Below are positions 1 through 6,322 of a DNA stretch of 6,322 nucleotides, piece after piece; within the stretch, counting starts at the first letter, position 1; each line of letters begins with the position of its first letter. A program made the position numbers and the translations under genes. The notes beneath the pieces are model-generated. The model did not search any database. It saw nothing but the letters and a program-made list of their open reading frames with translations, and was not told the DNA's origin. The stretch is from Microbacteriaceae bacterium (GTDB lineage: Bacteria; Actinomycetota; Actinomycetes; Actinomycetales; Microbacteriaceae), in contig DMKW01000103.1 in NCBI GenBank assembly GCA_003454135.1, positions 18,392-24,713 on the forward strand. Reading direction: 5' to 3'.

Positions 1-1642
<1,642 letters not shown>

Positions 1643-1650
<8 letters not shown>

Positions 1651-2533
1651 CCCGGATCAGCTTCCCGAAGCCGTCGCGGGGTTCGGCGACCGTCTTGGCG
1701 CTGCGTTCGACCGGTTCGGGCAGCTCTGCGTCGGCATCGACCCGCACGCGTGGCTCCTGCGCGAGTGGGAACTTCCGGACACCGCCGCCGGAGTTCGAGA
1801 CTTCGGACTCCGGGTCGTCGACGCCAGCGCGGGACGCGTCGGCATCGTCAAACCGCAGGTCGCCTTCTTCGAGCGCCACGGTTCGGCCGGGTATGCCGCG
1901 CTCGAGGCCGTGCTCGCGGCTGCCAGGGCCGCCGGGCTGGTCGTGATCGCCGACGCGAAGCGCGGAGACCTCGGCACGAGTGTCGAGGCCTACGGGCAGG
2001 CCTGGCTCACGCCGGGGAGCCCGCTCGAGTGCGACGCCATGACGATCAGCGCCTACATGGGAGTCGGCTCGATCGAGGCGCCGATGCGGTTGGCCGAGGA
2101 CGCCGGCAAAGGGCTGTTCGTGCTCGCCGCGACCTCCAACCCGGAGTCCTTCGAGGTGCAAACGGCGACCGTCGCGAGCGGACCAAACGCCGGCCGGTCA
2201 GTCGCTGCGAGTATCGTCGGTGATGTGGTGTCCTGGAACAAACTTCACGCGTCGGGGGTCAGCGGATCCGTGGGGCTCGTGCTCGGCGCGACCGTCGATT
2301 TCAACACGTTCGGCATCCAGCTCGACACGCTCGCCGCGACACCGTCCACTCCGGTGCTCGCACCGGGGTTCGGCCACCAGGGCGCGCGTTTTTCGCAGCT
2401 GGCGGAGCTCTACGGGGCGGCCGCACCGCACGCCGTCGTGAGCGCTTCGCGCAGCATCCTGCAGGCCGGTCGGGACGGCATTGCCCGCGCGATCGCCGAA
2501 CAGGCCCGCGAGGTGTTCGAATGCCGCGCGTAG
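1643..2533 (+). CDS. pyrF: Orotidine 5'-phosphate decarboxylase, type 2
   Basis: PyrF converts orotidine monophosphate to UMP, the last step of de novo UMP synthesis. The 296-residue product has the type 2 (longer, mycobacterial/Streptomyces-like) family layout of a TIM barrel. It shows QLCVGIDPH at 27-35, IVKPQ at 68-72, the catalytic signature DAKRGD at 104-109 (D104, K106, D109), APGFGHQG at 240-247 for the phosphate-binding region, and SASRS at 267-271. The start is TTG at 1643. No ATG or GTG lies in frame before the conserved region, and GGCGGTG at 1632-1638 differs from a strong Shine-Dalgarno sequence by one base. The first 8 nt overlap the carB stop and the last 13 nt overlap the next gene, so translation is probably coupled on both sides. 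Adjacency to carB fits a pyrimidine operon. Function is secure; the exact N-terminus is slightly less so. Confidence 0.95.
2510..2515 (+). promoter_or_regulatory. Ribosome-binding site of the mIHF-gmk fusion
   Basis: GAGGTG lies 5 nt before the ATG at 2521, inside the end of pyrF. It fixes this ATG as the start and so places the IHF domain in the protein. Confidence 0.75.
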
Positions 2534-3426
2534 ACCCGCCGGACGTCGACCGCGCAGCCGCCGCTCGCGCCGCCGTCGCGGCGCGTCGGGCCCGAGCCGC
2601 CGTGAAGAAAGCGGTTCACGACCGCTCCCGCACGCCCATCGAGGTCGCCGACGCGGCGTGGGCCGATCCGCCGGCGCTTCCCGAGGCGAGCCTCCGCGTG
2701 AGGGAGCTGCTCACGAGCATCCCGAGCCTCGGCCCGACAAGGGTCGCCCGGGCCATGGAACACCTCGGCATCGCCGAGTCGAAGCGCGTCGGCGGACTCG
2801 GGGTGCGCCAGCGCAGGCGGCTGCGCGAGTGGCTCGAACGCCGCGAGGGCCGCGCGGCAGAGCCGCCGCTCGCTCGACTCGTGGTGCTCGCCGGGCCGAC
2901 CGCGGTCGGCAAGGGCACGGTCTCGACCTTCATCCGCGAGAACTACCCAGACGTGCACCTCTCGGTGTCGGCCACGACCAGGTCGCCACGGCCGGGGGAG
3001 GTCGACGGGGTCAACTACTTCTTCGTGAGCGACGAGCAGTTCGACCGACTCATCGAGACCGGCCAGATGCTCGAGACGGCGACCGTGCACAACGCATTCC
3101 GGTACGGAACACCGCGGGCGCCCATCGACGAGGCCCTCACGCACGGCAAGAGCGTGCTGCTCGAGATCGACCTGCAGGGCGCGCGATCCGTGCGCAACGT
3201 CATGCCGGAGGCCGTGCTCGTGTTTCTCCTGCCGCCGACGTGGGAAGAACTCGTGCGCAGACTCATCGGCCGCGGCACGGAGGATTCGGTCGAGCAACAG
3301 CGTCGGCTCGAGACCGCGAAGGTCGAATTGGCCGCCCAGGACGAGTTCGATCACCGCGTCGTCAACCGCGAAGTCAGCCAGGCGGCCCGCGAGGTCGTAG
3401 ACTTGATGGCAATCCCCAAGAACTAA
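2521..3426 (+). CDS. gmk: Fusion protein: actinobacterial integration host factor (mIHF) domain + guanylate kinase
   Basis: The 301-residue product joins two proteins that are usually separate. Residues 1 to about 108 match the full length of mycobacterial/Streptomyces IHF: a basic Ala/Arg-rich first helix (11-33), then a helix-two-turn-helix DNA-binding region with LLTSIPSLGPTRVARAMEHL at 63-82, GIAESKRVGGLG at 83-94 and an Arg-rich tail (96-109). After about ten linker residues, 118-301 form a complete guanylate kinase (GMP + ATP to GDP + ADP). It has a P-loop GPTAVGKGT at 125-133, a GMP-binding loop SATTRSPRPGE at 150-160, HNAFRYGTPR at 190-199, IDLQGA at 216-221 and a lid with R247, R251 and R261. 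The linker contains no stop codon and I see no ribosome-binding site with a start for a separate gmk. The ATG at 2521 follows GAGGTG (2510-2515) with 5-nt spacing. rpoZ follows after 14 nt. The domain calls are firm. Joint function is unknown to me; processing into two proteins is possible. Confidence 0.95.
   Translation: MPRVDPPDVDRAAAARAAVAARRARAAVKKAVHDRSRTPIEVADAAWADPPALPEASLRVRELLTSIPSLGPTRVARAMEHLGIAESKRVGGLGVRQRRRLREWLERREGRAAEPPLARLVVLAGPTAVGKGTVSTFIRENYPDVHLSVSATTRSPRPGEVDGVNYFFVSDEQFDRLIETGQMLETATVHNAFRYGTPRAPIDEALTHGKSVLLEIDLQGARSVRNVMPEAVLVFLLPPTWEELVRRLIGRGTEDSVEQQRRLETAKVELAAQDEFDHRVVNREVSQAAREVVDLMAIPKN
3398..3403 (+). promoter_or_regulatory. Candidate -10 element for rpoZ inside the end of gmk
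   Basis: TAGACT fits the actinobacterial TANNNT -10 pattern and lies where the coding sequence switches to less usual codons (GTA, TTG, GCA). Transcription would begin near 3410 and give rpoZ a leader of about 30 nt. I see no convincing -35 element, so this may be chance. Confidence 0.25.
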
Positions 3427-3427
3427 C

Positions 3428-3432
3428 AGGAG
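3428..3432 (+). promoter_or_regulatory. Ribosome-binding site of rpoZ
   Basis: AGGAG in the 14-nt gap after gmk, 8 nt before the ATG at 3441. It decides between this short gene and a much longer open frame that runs upstream through the gmk region. Confidence 0.8.
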
Positions 3433-3440
3433 TATCACGC

Positions 3441-3707
3441 ATGGTTGAACGCGCCAAGGGCATCATCGATCCGCCCATCGACGAACTGCTGTCGAAGGTC
3501 GACTCGAAGTACGCGCTCGTGATCTTCGCCTCGAAGCGCGCGCGCCAGATCAACGACTATTACGCCGATCTCCACGAGGGAAGCTTGTTCGACAACGTTG
3601 GACCTCTCGTCGACTCGACCATCGACGACAAGCCGCTTTCCGTCGCGATGCACGAGATCAACGAGGACAAGCTCGTCGTCAAGGCACTCGCCGAGCCGGC
3701 CGCCTAG
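3441..3707 (+). CDS. rpoZ: DNA-directed RNA polymerase omega subunit
   Basis: Omega binds the beta' subunit, helps RNA polymerase assemble and stay stable, and in several bacteria contributes to ppGpp binding. The 88-residue product has the usual actinobacterial length and pattern: IDPPIDELLSKVDSKYALVI at 9-28, ASKRARQINDYY at 30-41 with the conserved Lys/Arg-Ala-Arg-Gln-Ile-Asn core, VGPLVD at 53-58 and KPLSVAMHEI at 64-73. The ATG is chosen from the AGGAG 8 nt upstream and from homology. The frame stays open for about 960 nt further upstream, but that part is Arg/Pro-rich shadow of gmk. The gene follows gmk by 14 nt, the same gmk-rpoZ adjacency seen in many bacteria including E. coli. Confidence 0.96.
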   Translation: MVERAKGIIDPPIDELLSKVDSKYALVIFASKRARQINDYYADLHEGSLFDNVGPLVDSTIDDKPLSVAMHEINEDKLVVKALAEPAA

Positions 3708-3737
3708 TCTCCTCCGCCCGCTGCACCTAGGCTCGGC
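3690..3737 (+). repeat. Overlapping inverted repeats between rpoZ and coaBC
   Basis: GCCGAGCC (3690-3697) is perfectly repeated in inverted form as GGCTCGGC (3730-3737). Inside it, GCCTAG (3702-3707, ending at the rpoZ stop) pairs with CTAGGC (3727-3732). The right arms overlap, so the two stems exclude each other. The loops are 32 and 19 nt and no T-run follows, so an intrinsic terminator is not indicated. The right arms cover the coaBC -10 candidate. This may be chance in GC-rich DNA. Confidence 0.35.
3728..3733 (+). promoter_or_regulatory. -10 element of a probable leaderless coaBC promoter
   Basis: TAGGCT fits the actinobacterial -10 consensus TANNNT, and its end is 7 nt before the GTG of coaBC. 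Transcription would therefore begin at or next to the start codon. No Shine-Dalgarno sequence precedes that GTG, which is the typical pattern of leaderless genes in this phylum. The -35 region is not recognisable. Confidence 0.55.
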
Positions 3738-3740
3738 TCT

Positions 3741-4955
3741 GTGTCCACGGATTTGGCTGAGCGCTTGAACATCGTCGTCGGTGTCACCGGCGGTATCGCC
3801 GCGTACAAGGCGGTGGGCGTGGTGCGCACCCTCGTGCTCGCCGGCCACGACGTTCATGTCGTGGCGACGGATGCCGCGCTGCGGTTCGTCGGCAAGCCGA
3901 CCCTCGAGGCGATCAGCCGCAACCCGGTGAGCACGGACCTCTACGAGGGCGTCGCGGAGGTGCGGCACGTCGCGATCGGGCAGGCGGCCGACCTCATCAT
4001 CGTCGCGCCCGCCACGGCGAACACGATCGCGAAGCTCGCCGTCGGCCTCGCCGACGACCTGCTCGGCAACACGATCCTCGCGAGTCGCGCGCCGATCGTG
4101 CTCGCCCCGGCGATGCACACCGAAATGTGGCAGAACCCCGCGACCGTCGCGAACATCGCGACCCTGCGATCCAGGGGCATGACGATTGTCGGCCCCGGCG
4201 TCGGCCAGTTGACGGGCGCAGACTCGGGTCCCGGACGCATGGTCGAGCCGGACGACATCGTCGCGGCCGCACTCGCCGTGCTCGCGCCGAAAGACCTGCT
4301 CGGCCGCAGGATCGTCGTCACCGCCGGCGGCACGCGCGAGGCCCTCGACCCCGTTCGCTATCTCGGCAACCGGTCGAGCGGCAAGCAGGGCGCCGCCATC
4401 GCGATTGCGGCCGCGGCGCGGGGGGCCGAGGTCACCCTCATCGGCGCGAACCTCGAGATCGACGCCCCGGCATCCATTAACGTGCAGCACGTCATCTCCA
4501 CCCTCGAACTCGCGGATACCGTGGCGCTGGCCGCCCAGACCGCCGACGTCGTGATCATGGCCGCCGCGGTGGCCGACTACCGCCCCGAGGCAACCTCGCA
4601 GACGAAGATCAAGAAGGAAGAGCAGGGGGAACGCTTCACGCTCGAACTCGTGCGCAACCCCGATATTCTCATCTCCCTCGCCCAGAATCGCCGACCCGGC
4701 CAGGTGATCGTGGGCTTCGCGGCGGAGACGGAGACCGACGCGCGGAAGCTGCTCGAACTCGGCCGCGCGAAGATCGCGCGGAAGGGCAGCGACTTTCTTG
4801 TCGTCAACAGGGTGGGCTGGAACGAAGGCTTTGCCACAGACGGCAACACGGTCGTCGTGCTCGACAGCCGCGGCGATATAGTAATTGAGGCTTCAGGCAG
4901 CAAGGCGTCGGTCGCTGGTCGTATTCTCGACGTTCTGGTGCGTGCCGAGGAATGA
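3741..4955 (+). CDS. coaBC: Bifunctional phosphopantothenoylcysteine decarboxylase / phosphopantothenate-cysteine ligase
   Basis: CoaBC carries out two steps of coenzyme A synthesis: it joins 4'-phosphopantothenate to cysteine (CTP-dependent in bacteria) and decarboxylates the product to 4'-phosphopantetheine. The 404 residues are the normal length. The N-terminal flavoprotein CoaC domain (about 8-180) has GVTGGIAAYK at 14-23, catalytic His76 in VRHVAIG, APATANTIAKLA at 89-100, PAMHTEMW at 123-130 and the flap TGADSGPGRM at 158-167. The C-terminal CoaB domain (about 188-404) has TAGGTREALDPVRYLGNRSS at 194-213 with N210, AAAVADYRP at 274-282, K289 in TKIKK, and VGFAAET at 324-330. N210 and K289 match E. 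coli CoaB catalytic positions. The PAMH and Cys-free flap variants are, as I recall, normal in actinobacteria. GTG at 3741 is chosen because it fits the family N-terminus and sits 7 nt behind the -10 motif. TTG at 3753 is a weaker alternative. Confidence 0.96.
   Translation: MSTDLAERLNIVVGVTGGIAAYKAVGVVRTLVLAGHDVHVVATDAALRFVGKPTLEAISRNPVSTDLYEGVAEVRHVAIGQAADLIIVAPATANTIAKLAVGLADDLLGNTILASRAPIVLAPAMHTEMWQNPATVANIATLRSRGMTIVGPGVGQLTGADSGPGRMVEPDDIVAAALAVLAPKDLLGRRIVVTAGGTREALDPVRYLGNRSSGKQGAAIAIAAAARGAEVTLIGANLEIDAPASINVQHVISTLELADTVALAAQTADVVIMAAAVADYRPEATSQTKIKKEEQGERFTLELVRNPDILISLAQNRRPGQVIVGFAAETETDARKLLELGRAKIARKGSDFLVVNRVGWNEGFATDGNTVVVLDSRGDIVIEASGSKASVAGRILDVLVRAEE
4877..4882 (+). promoter_or_regulatory. 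Candidate -10 element of an internal metK promoter
   Basis: TATAGT, one base from the TATAAT consensus, lies in an AT-rich patch (about 4875-4887) inside the 3' end of coaBC. There the codons GAT ATA GTA ATT are unlike the surrounding G/C-ending ones. Transcription from about 4889 would give metK a leader of about 125 nt. No -35 at normal spacing is clear; TCGACA at 4861-4866 is too close (10 nt). Confidence 0.35.
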
Positions 4956-4984
4956 TCGACTCGGTCGGCCACCGCACTGCATGA
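4952..4984 (+). other. Possible 10-codon minicistron between coaBC and metK
   Basis: ATG at 4952 overlaps the coaBC TGA as ATGA and opens a 10-residue frame, MIDSVGHRTA, that ends in TGA at 4982-4984. GAGGA touches the ATG directly (4947-4951), too close for normal initiation, so any translation would be re-initiation by ribosomes ending coaBC. No homology is recognised. It may be coincidence. Confidence 0.2.
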
Positions 4985-5016
4985 CACGAGACACATTCCT
5001 AGCGAGGCAGACATGA
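4981..5016 (+). other. Possible 11-codon minicistron ending on the metK start
   Basis: ATG at 4981 overlaps the preceding minicistron's TGA as ATGA and opens an 11-residue frame, MTRDTFLARQT. Its TGA (5014-5016) overlaps the metK ATG, again as ATGA. No Shine-Dalgarno sequence precedes it. If used, it would hand ribosomes directly to metK. Confidence 0.2.
5002..5007 (+). promoter_or_regulatory. Ribosome-binding site of metK
   Basis: GCGAGG lies 5 nt before the ATG at 5013 and supports that start, which also gives the family-typical short N-terminal extension before LFTSESVTEGHPDK. Confidence 0.65.
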
Positions 5017-6221
5017 CCGCAGCAGCTCAGGCACCACTACGCCTGTTCACGTCCGAATCGGTGACGGAAGGCCACCCGGACAAGATCTGTGACCAGATCT
5101 CGGACAGCATCCTGGACGCCCTCCTCGCGGTCGACCCGCACAGCCGCGTCGCCGTCGAGACTCTCGTGACGACCGGCCTCGTGCACGTCGCAGGCGAGGT
5201 AACGACCTCCGGTTACGTCGACATCCCCATGATCGTGCGGGACCGCATCTGGAACATCGGCTACAACTCGTCCGACGTGTGGTTCGACGGCCGATCCTGC
5301 GGTGTCTCCGTGTCGATCGGCGGCCAGTCTCCCGACATCGCGCAGGGCGTCGACGACGCGTTTGAGCGCCGCGAGGAGGCGAGCGGCGACGACCTCGACC
5401 GCCAGGGTGCCGGCGACCAGGGCATCATGTTCGGGTACGCGACGACGGAGACGCCGGAATATATGCCCGTACCGATCTGGCTCGCCCACCGCATGGCCGA
5501 GCGTCTCGCCGAGGTGCGCAAGACCGAGGTGGTCGACTACCTCCGTCCCGACGGAAAGACCCAGGTGACGATCGGCTACGACGGCATCGTTCCGCGCACC
5601 GTTGAGACCGTCGTGCTTTCCACGCAGCACTCACCCCTCGTGAGCACGGAGACCCTCCGTGCCGAGATCGAGGAGCTCGTGATTCGGCCGGTGCTCGACC
5701 GTATCGACCTCGACAGCGTCGACCCGCGCGTGCTCATCAACCCCACCGGCCGCTTCGAAATCGGCGGGCCGCAAGGCGATGCCGGGCTCACCGGCCGAAA
5801 GATCATCGTCGACACCTATGGGGGCGCGAGCCGCCACGGTGGTGGCGCGTTCAGCGGCAAGGACCCGTCGAAGGTCGACCGGTCAGCCGCCTACGCCATG
5901 CGCTGGGTCGCCAAAAACGTCGTCGCCGCCGGCCTCGCCGATCGTCTAGAGATTCAGGTCGCGTACGCGATCGGCAAGGCGGCGCCCGTCGGCCTCTACG
6001 TCGAGTCCTTCGGCACGGCGCACATCGCGGAGGCATCGATCATCGACGCCATCCGCGAGGTATTCGATCTGCGGCCGGCCGCGATCATCAGGGACCTGGA
6101 CCTGCTTCGGCCGATCTACGCCGCGACGGCGACCTACGGTCACTTCGGGCGGGAACTGCCAGAATTCACCTGGGAACGACTCGACCGCGTGGACGACCTG
6201 CGCAGCGCTGCCGGGCTCTAA
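5013..6221 (+). CDS. metK: S-adenosylmethionine synthetase (methionine adenosyltransferase)
   Basis: MetK makes S-adenosylmethionine from methionine and ATP, releasing phosphate and pyrophosphate; it is a cytoplasmic, normally tetrameric enzyme. The 402-residue length matches actinobacterial MetK. It shows the N-terminal ATP-site motif TSESVTEGHPDKICDQISD at 13-31 (H21, D23, K24), signature 1 GAGDQGIMFGYA at 132-143, INPTGRFEIGGPQGDAGLTG at 242-261, and signature 2 GGGAFSGKDPSKVDRS at 276-291 with the catalytic K283 and K287 region. AYAIGKAAPVGLYV at 317-330 and the C-terminal ATYGHFGR at 373-380 complete the third domain. Nothing appears truncated. The start is supported by GCGAGG 5 nt upstream. 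The 57-nt gap behind coaBC is too short for a SAM riboswitch and shows no such fold. priA begins 2 nt after the stop. Confidence 0.98.
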   Translation: MTAAAQAPLRLFTSESVTEGHPDKICDQISDSILDALLAVDPHSRVAVETLVTTGLVHVAGEVTTSGYVDIPMIVRDRIWNIGYNSSDVWFDGRSCGVSVSIGGQSPDIAQGVDDAFERREEASGDDLDRQGAGDQGIMFGYATTETPEYMPVPIWLAHRMAERLAEVRKTEVVDYLRPDGKTQVTIGYDGIVPRTVETVVLSTQHSPLVSTETLRAEIEELVIRPVLDRIDLDSVDPRVLINPTGRFEIGGPQGDAGLTGRKIIVDTYGGASRHGGGAFSGKDPSKVDRSAAYAMRWVAKNVVAAGLADRLEIQVAYAIGKAAPVGLYVESFGTAHIAEASIIDAIREVFDLRPAAIIRDLDLLRPIYAATATYGHFGRELPEFTWERLDRVDDLRSAAGL

Positions 6222-6223
6222 CC

Positions 6224-6322
6224 GTGGCCGCCTCGGCGAGGGTCGCCCGGGTGCTCATCGACTCACCGCTTCCGCAACTCGACCGGCTCTTCGACTACCG
6301 GATTCCGCCGGAACTTGTGGAC
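6224..6322 (+). CDS. priA: Primosomal protein N' (PriA), N-terminal fragment (3' end outside window)
   Basis: PriA binds abandoned replication forks and reloads the replicative helicase; many actinobacterial copies lack some helicase motifs, which cannot be judged here. Only 33 codons are visible. They read as the conserved N-terminal DNA-binding start of PriA: VARVLIDSPLPQLDRLFDYR at 7-26, followed by IPPEL. GTG at 6224 is chosen because it is the first start in frame after the metK stop, 2 nt away, and gives the usual short lead before the ARV motif; GTG at 6251 would cut into conserved sequence. No clear Shine-Dalgarno sequence is seen, so coupling to metK is likely. The metK-priA neighbourhood is the one known from Streptomyces. 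Confidence 0.87.
   Translation, partial: MAASARVARVLIDSPLPQLDRLFDYRIPPELVD

Noticed and set aside
2758..2883. Internal start giving a separate guanylate kinase (ATG 2758 or GTG 2881)
   Set aside because: Neither has a ribosome-binding site at a usable distance. ATG 2758 falls inside the IHF domain and GTG 2881 follows too late in the first kinase strand to look like a designed start. Internal initiation is not excluded experimentally.
2481..3440. Upstream extension of the rpoZ frame to 2481, giving a 408-residue protein
   Set aside because: The extension is an Arg/Pro-rich shadow of the pyrF end and gmk. The real rpoZ start has AGGAG at correct spacing and gives the normal 88-residue length.
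3708..3740. Rho-independent terminator after rpoZ
   Set aside because: The available stems have long loops and no following T-run, and the right arm reaches the coaBC start.
4107..4240. CoaC active-site oddities: His instead of Asn in PAMHTEMW and no Cys in the flap TGADSGPGRM
   Set aside because: Compared with E. coli these look like lost key residues, but as I recall the M. tuberculosis protein has the same PAMHTEMW and TGADSG sequences, so this is lineage-typical rather than a defect.
2410..4490. Two long minus-strand open frames (about 2410-3438 and 3435-4490), each over 340 codons
   Set aside because: They lie exactly antisense to gmk, rpoZ and coaBC. Their translations are rich in Arg, Gly, Asp and His with no recognisable domain, as expected of shadow frames in high-G+C coding DNA.
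4956..5012. SAM riboswitch ahead of metK
   Set aside because: Only 57 nt are available between the genes and I see no conserved riboswitch core or terminator-like stem.

Overview
The window is a compact stretch of high-G+C, all-plus-strand housekeeping genes. It reads as chromosomal DNA of an actinobacterium. The evidence is the gene order carB - pyrF - (mIHF+gmk) - rpoZ - coaBC - metK - priA, the actinobacterial-type integration host factor (mIHF) domain, which is known only from that phylum, the GTG/TTG starts and a leaderless-type promoter. Mycobacterium and Streptomyces carry the same cluster with mihF and gmk as separate genes. Here the two are one reading frame, which I associate with Microbacteriaceae; the family assignment is an inference from memory.

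Layout. Positions 1-1650 hold the C-terminal half of carB, cut by the left window edge. pyrF (1643-2533) overlaps it by 8 nt and starts with TTG. A 301-codon gene (2521-3426) overlaps pyrF by 13 nt and encodes an N-terminal mIHF DNA-binding domain joined to a complete guanylate kinase. After a 14-nt gap comes rpoZ (3441-3707), then a 33-nt gap with a leaderless promoter candidate and coaBC (3741-4955). A 57-nt gap leads to metK (5013-6221), and two nucleotides later priA begins (6224) and runs off the right edge. There is no gap above 60 nt, no gene on the minus strand that I believe, and no RNA gene, mobile element, CRISPR array or base-composition break that suggests transfer.

How the genes fit together. 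carB and pyrF act at the beginning and end of UMP synthesis. Guanylate kinase makes GDP. Omega assembles RNA polymerase, and in many bacteria gmk and rpoZ are neighbours. coaBC makes phosphopantetheine for coenzyme A, metK makes S-adenosylmethionine, and priA restarts replication forks. The tight spacing suggests co-transcription with translational coupling. Internal promoter candidates sit before rpoZ (weak), before coaBC (good) and inside the 3' end of coaBC ahead of metK (moderate).

Most of the window is ordinary. The points worth a second look are the mIHF-guanylate kinase fusion and a substituted DNA-contact position in it, the leaderless coaBC promoter, an AT-rich TATAGT patch before metK, and a chain of three ATGA stop/start overlaps that links coaBC to metK through two minicistrons of 10 and 11 codons.
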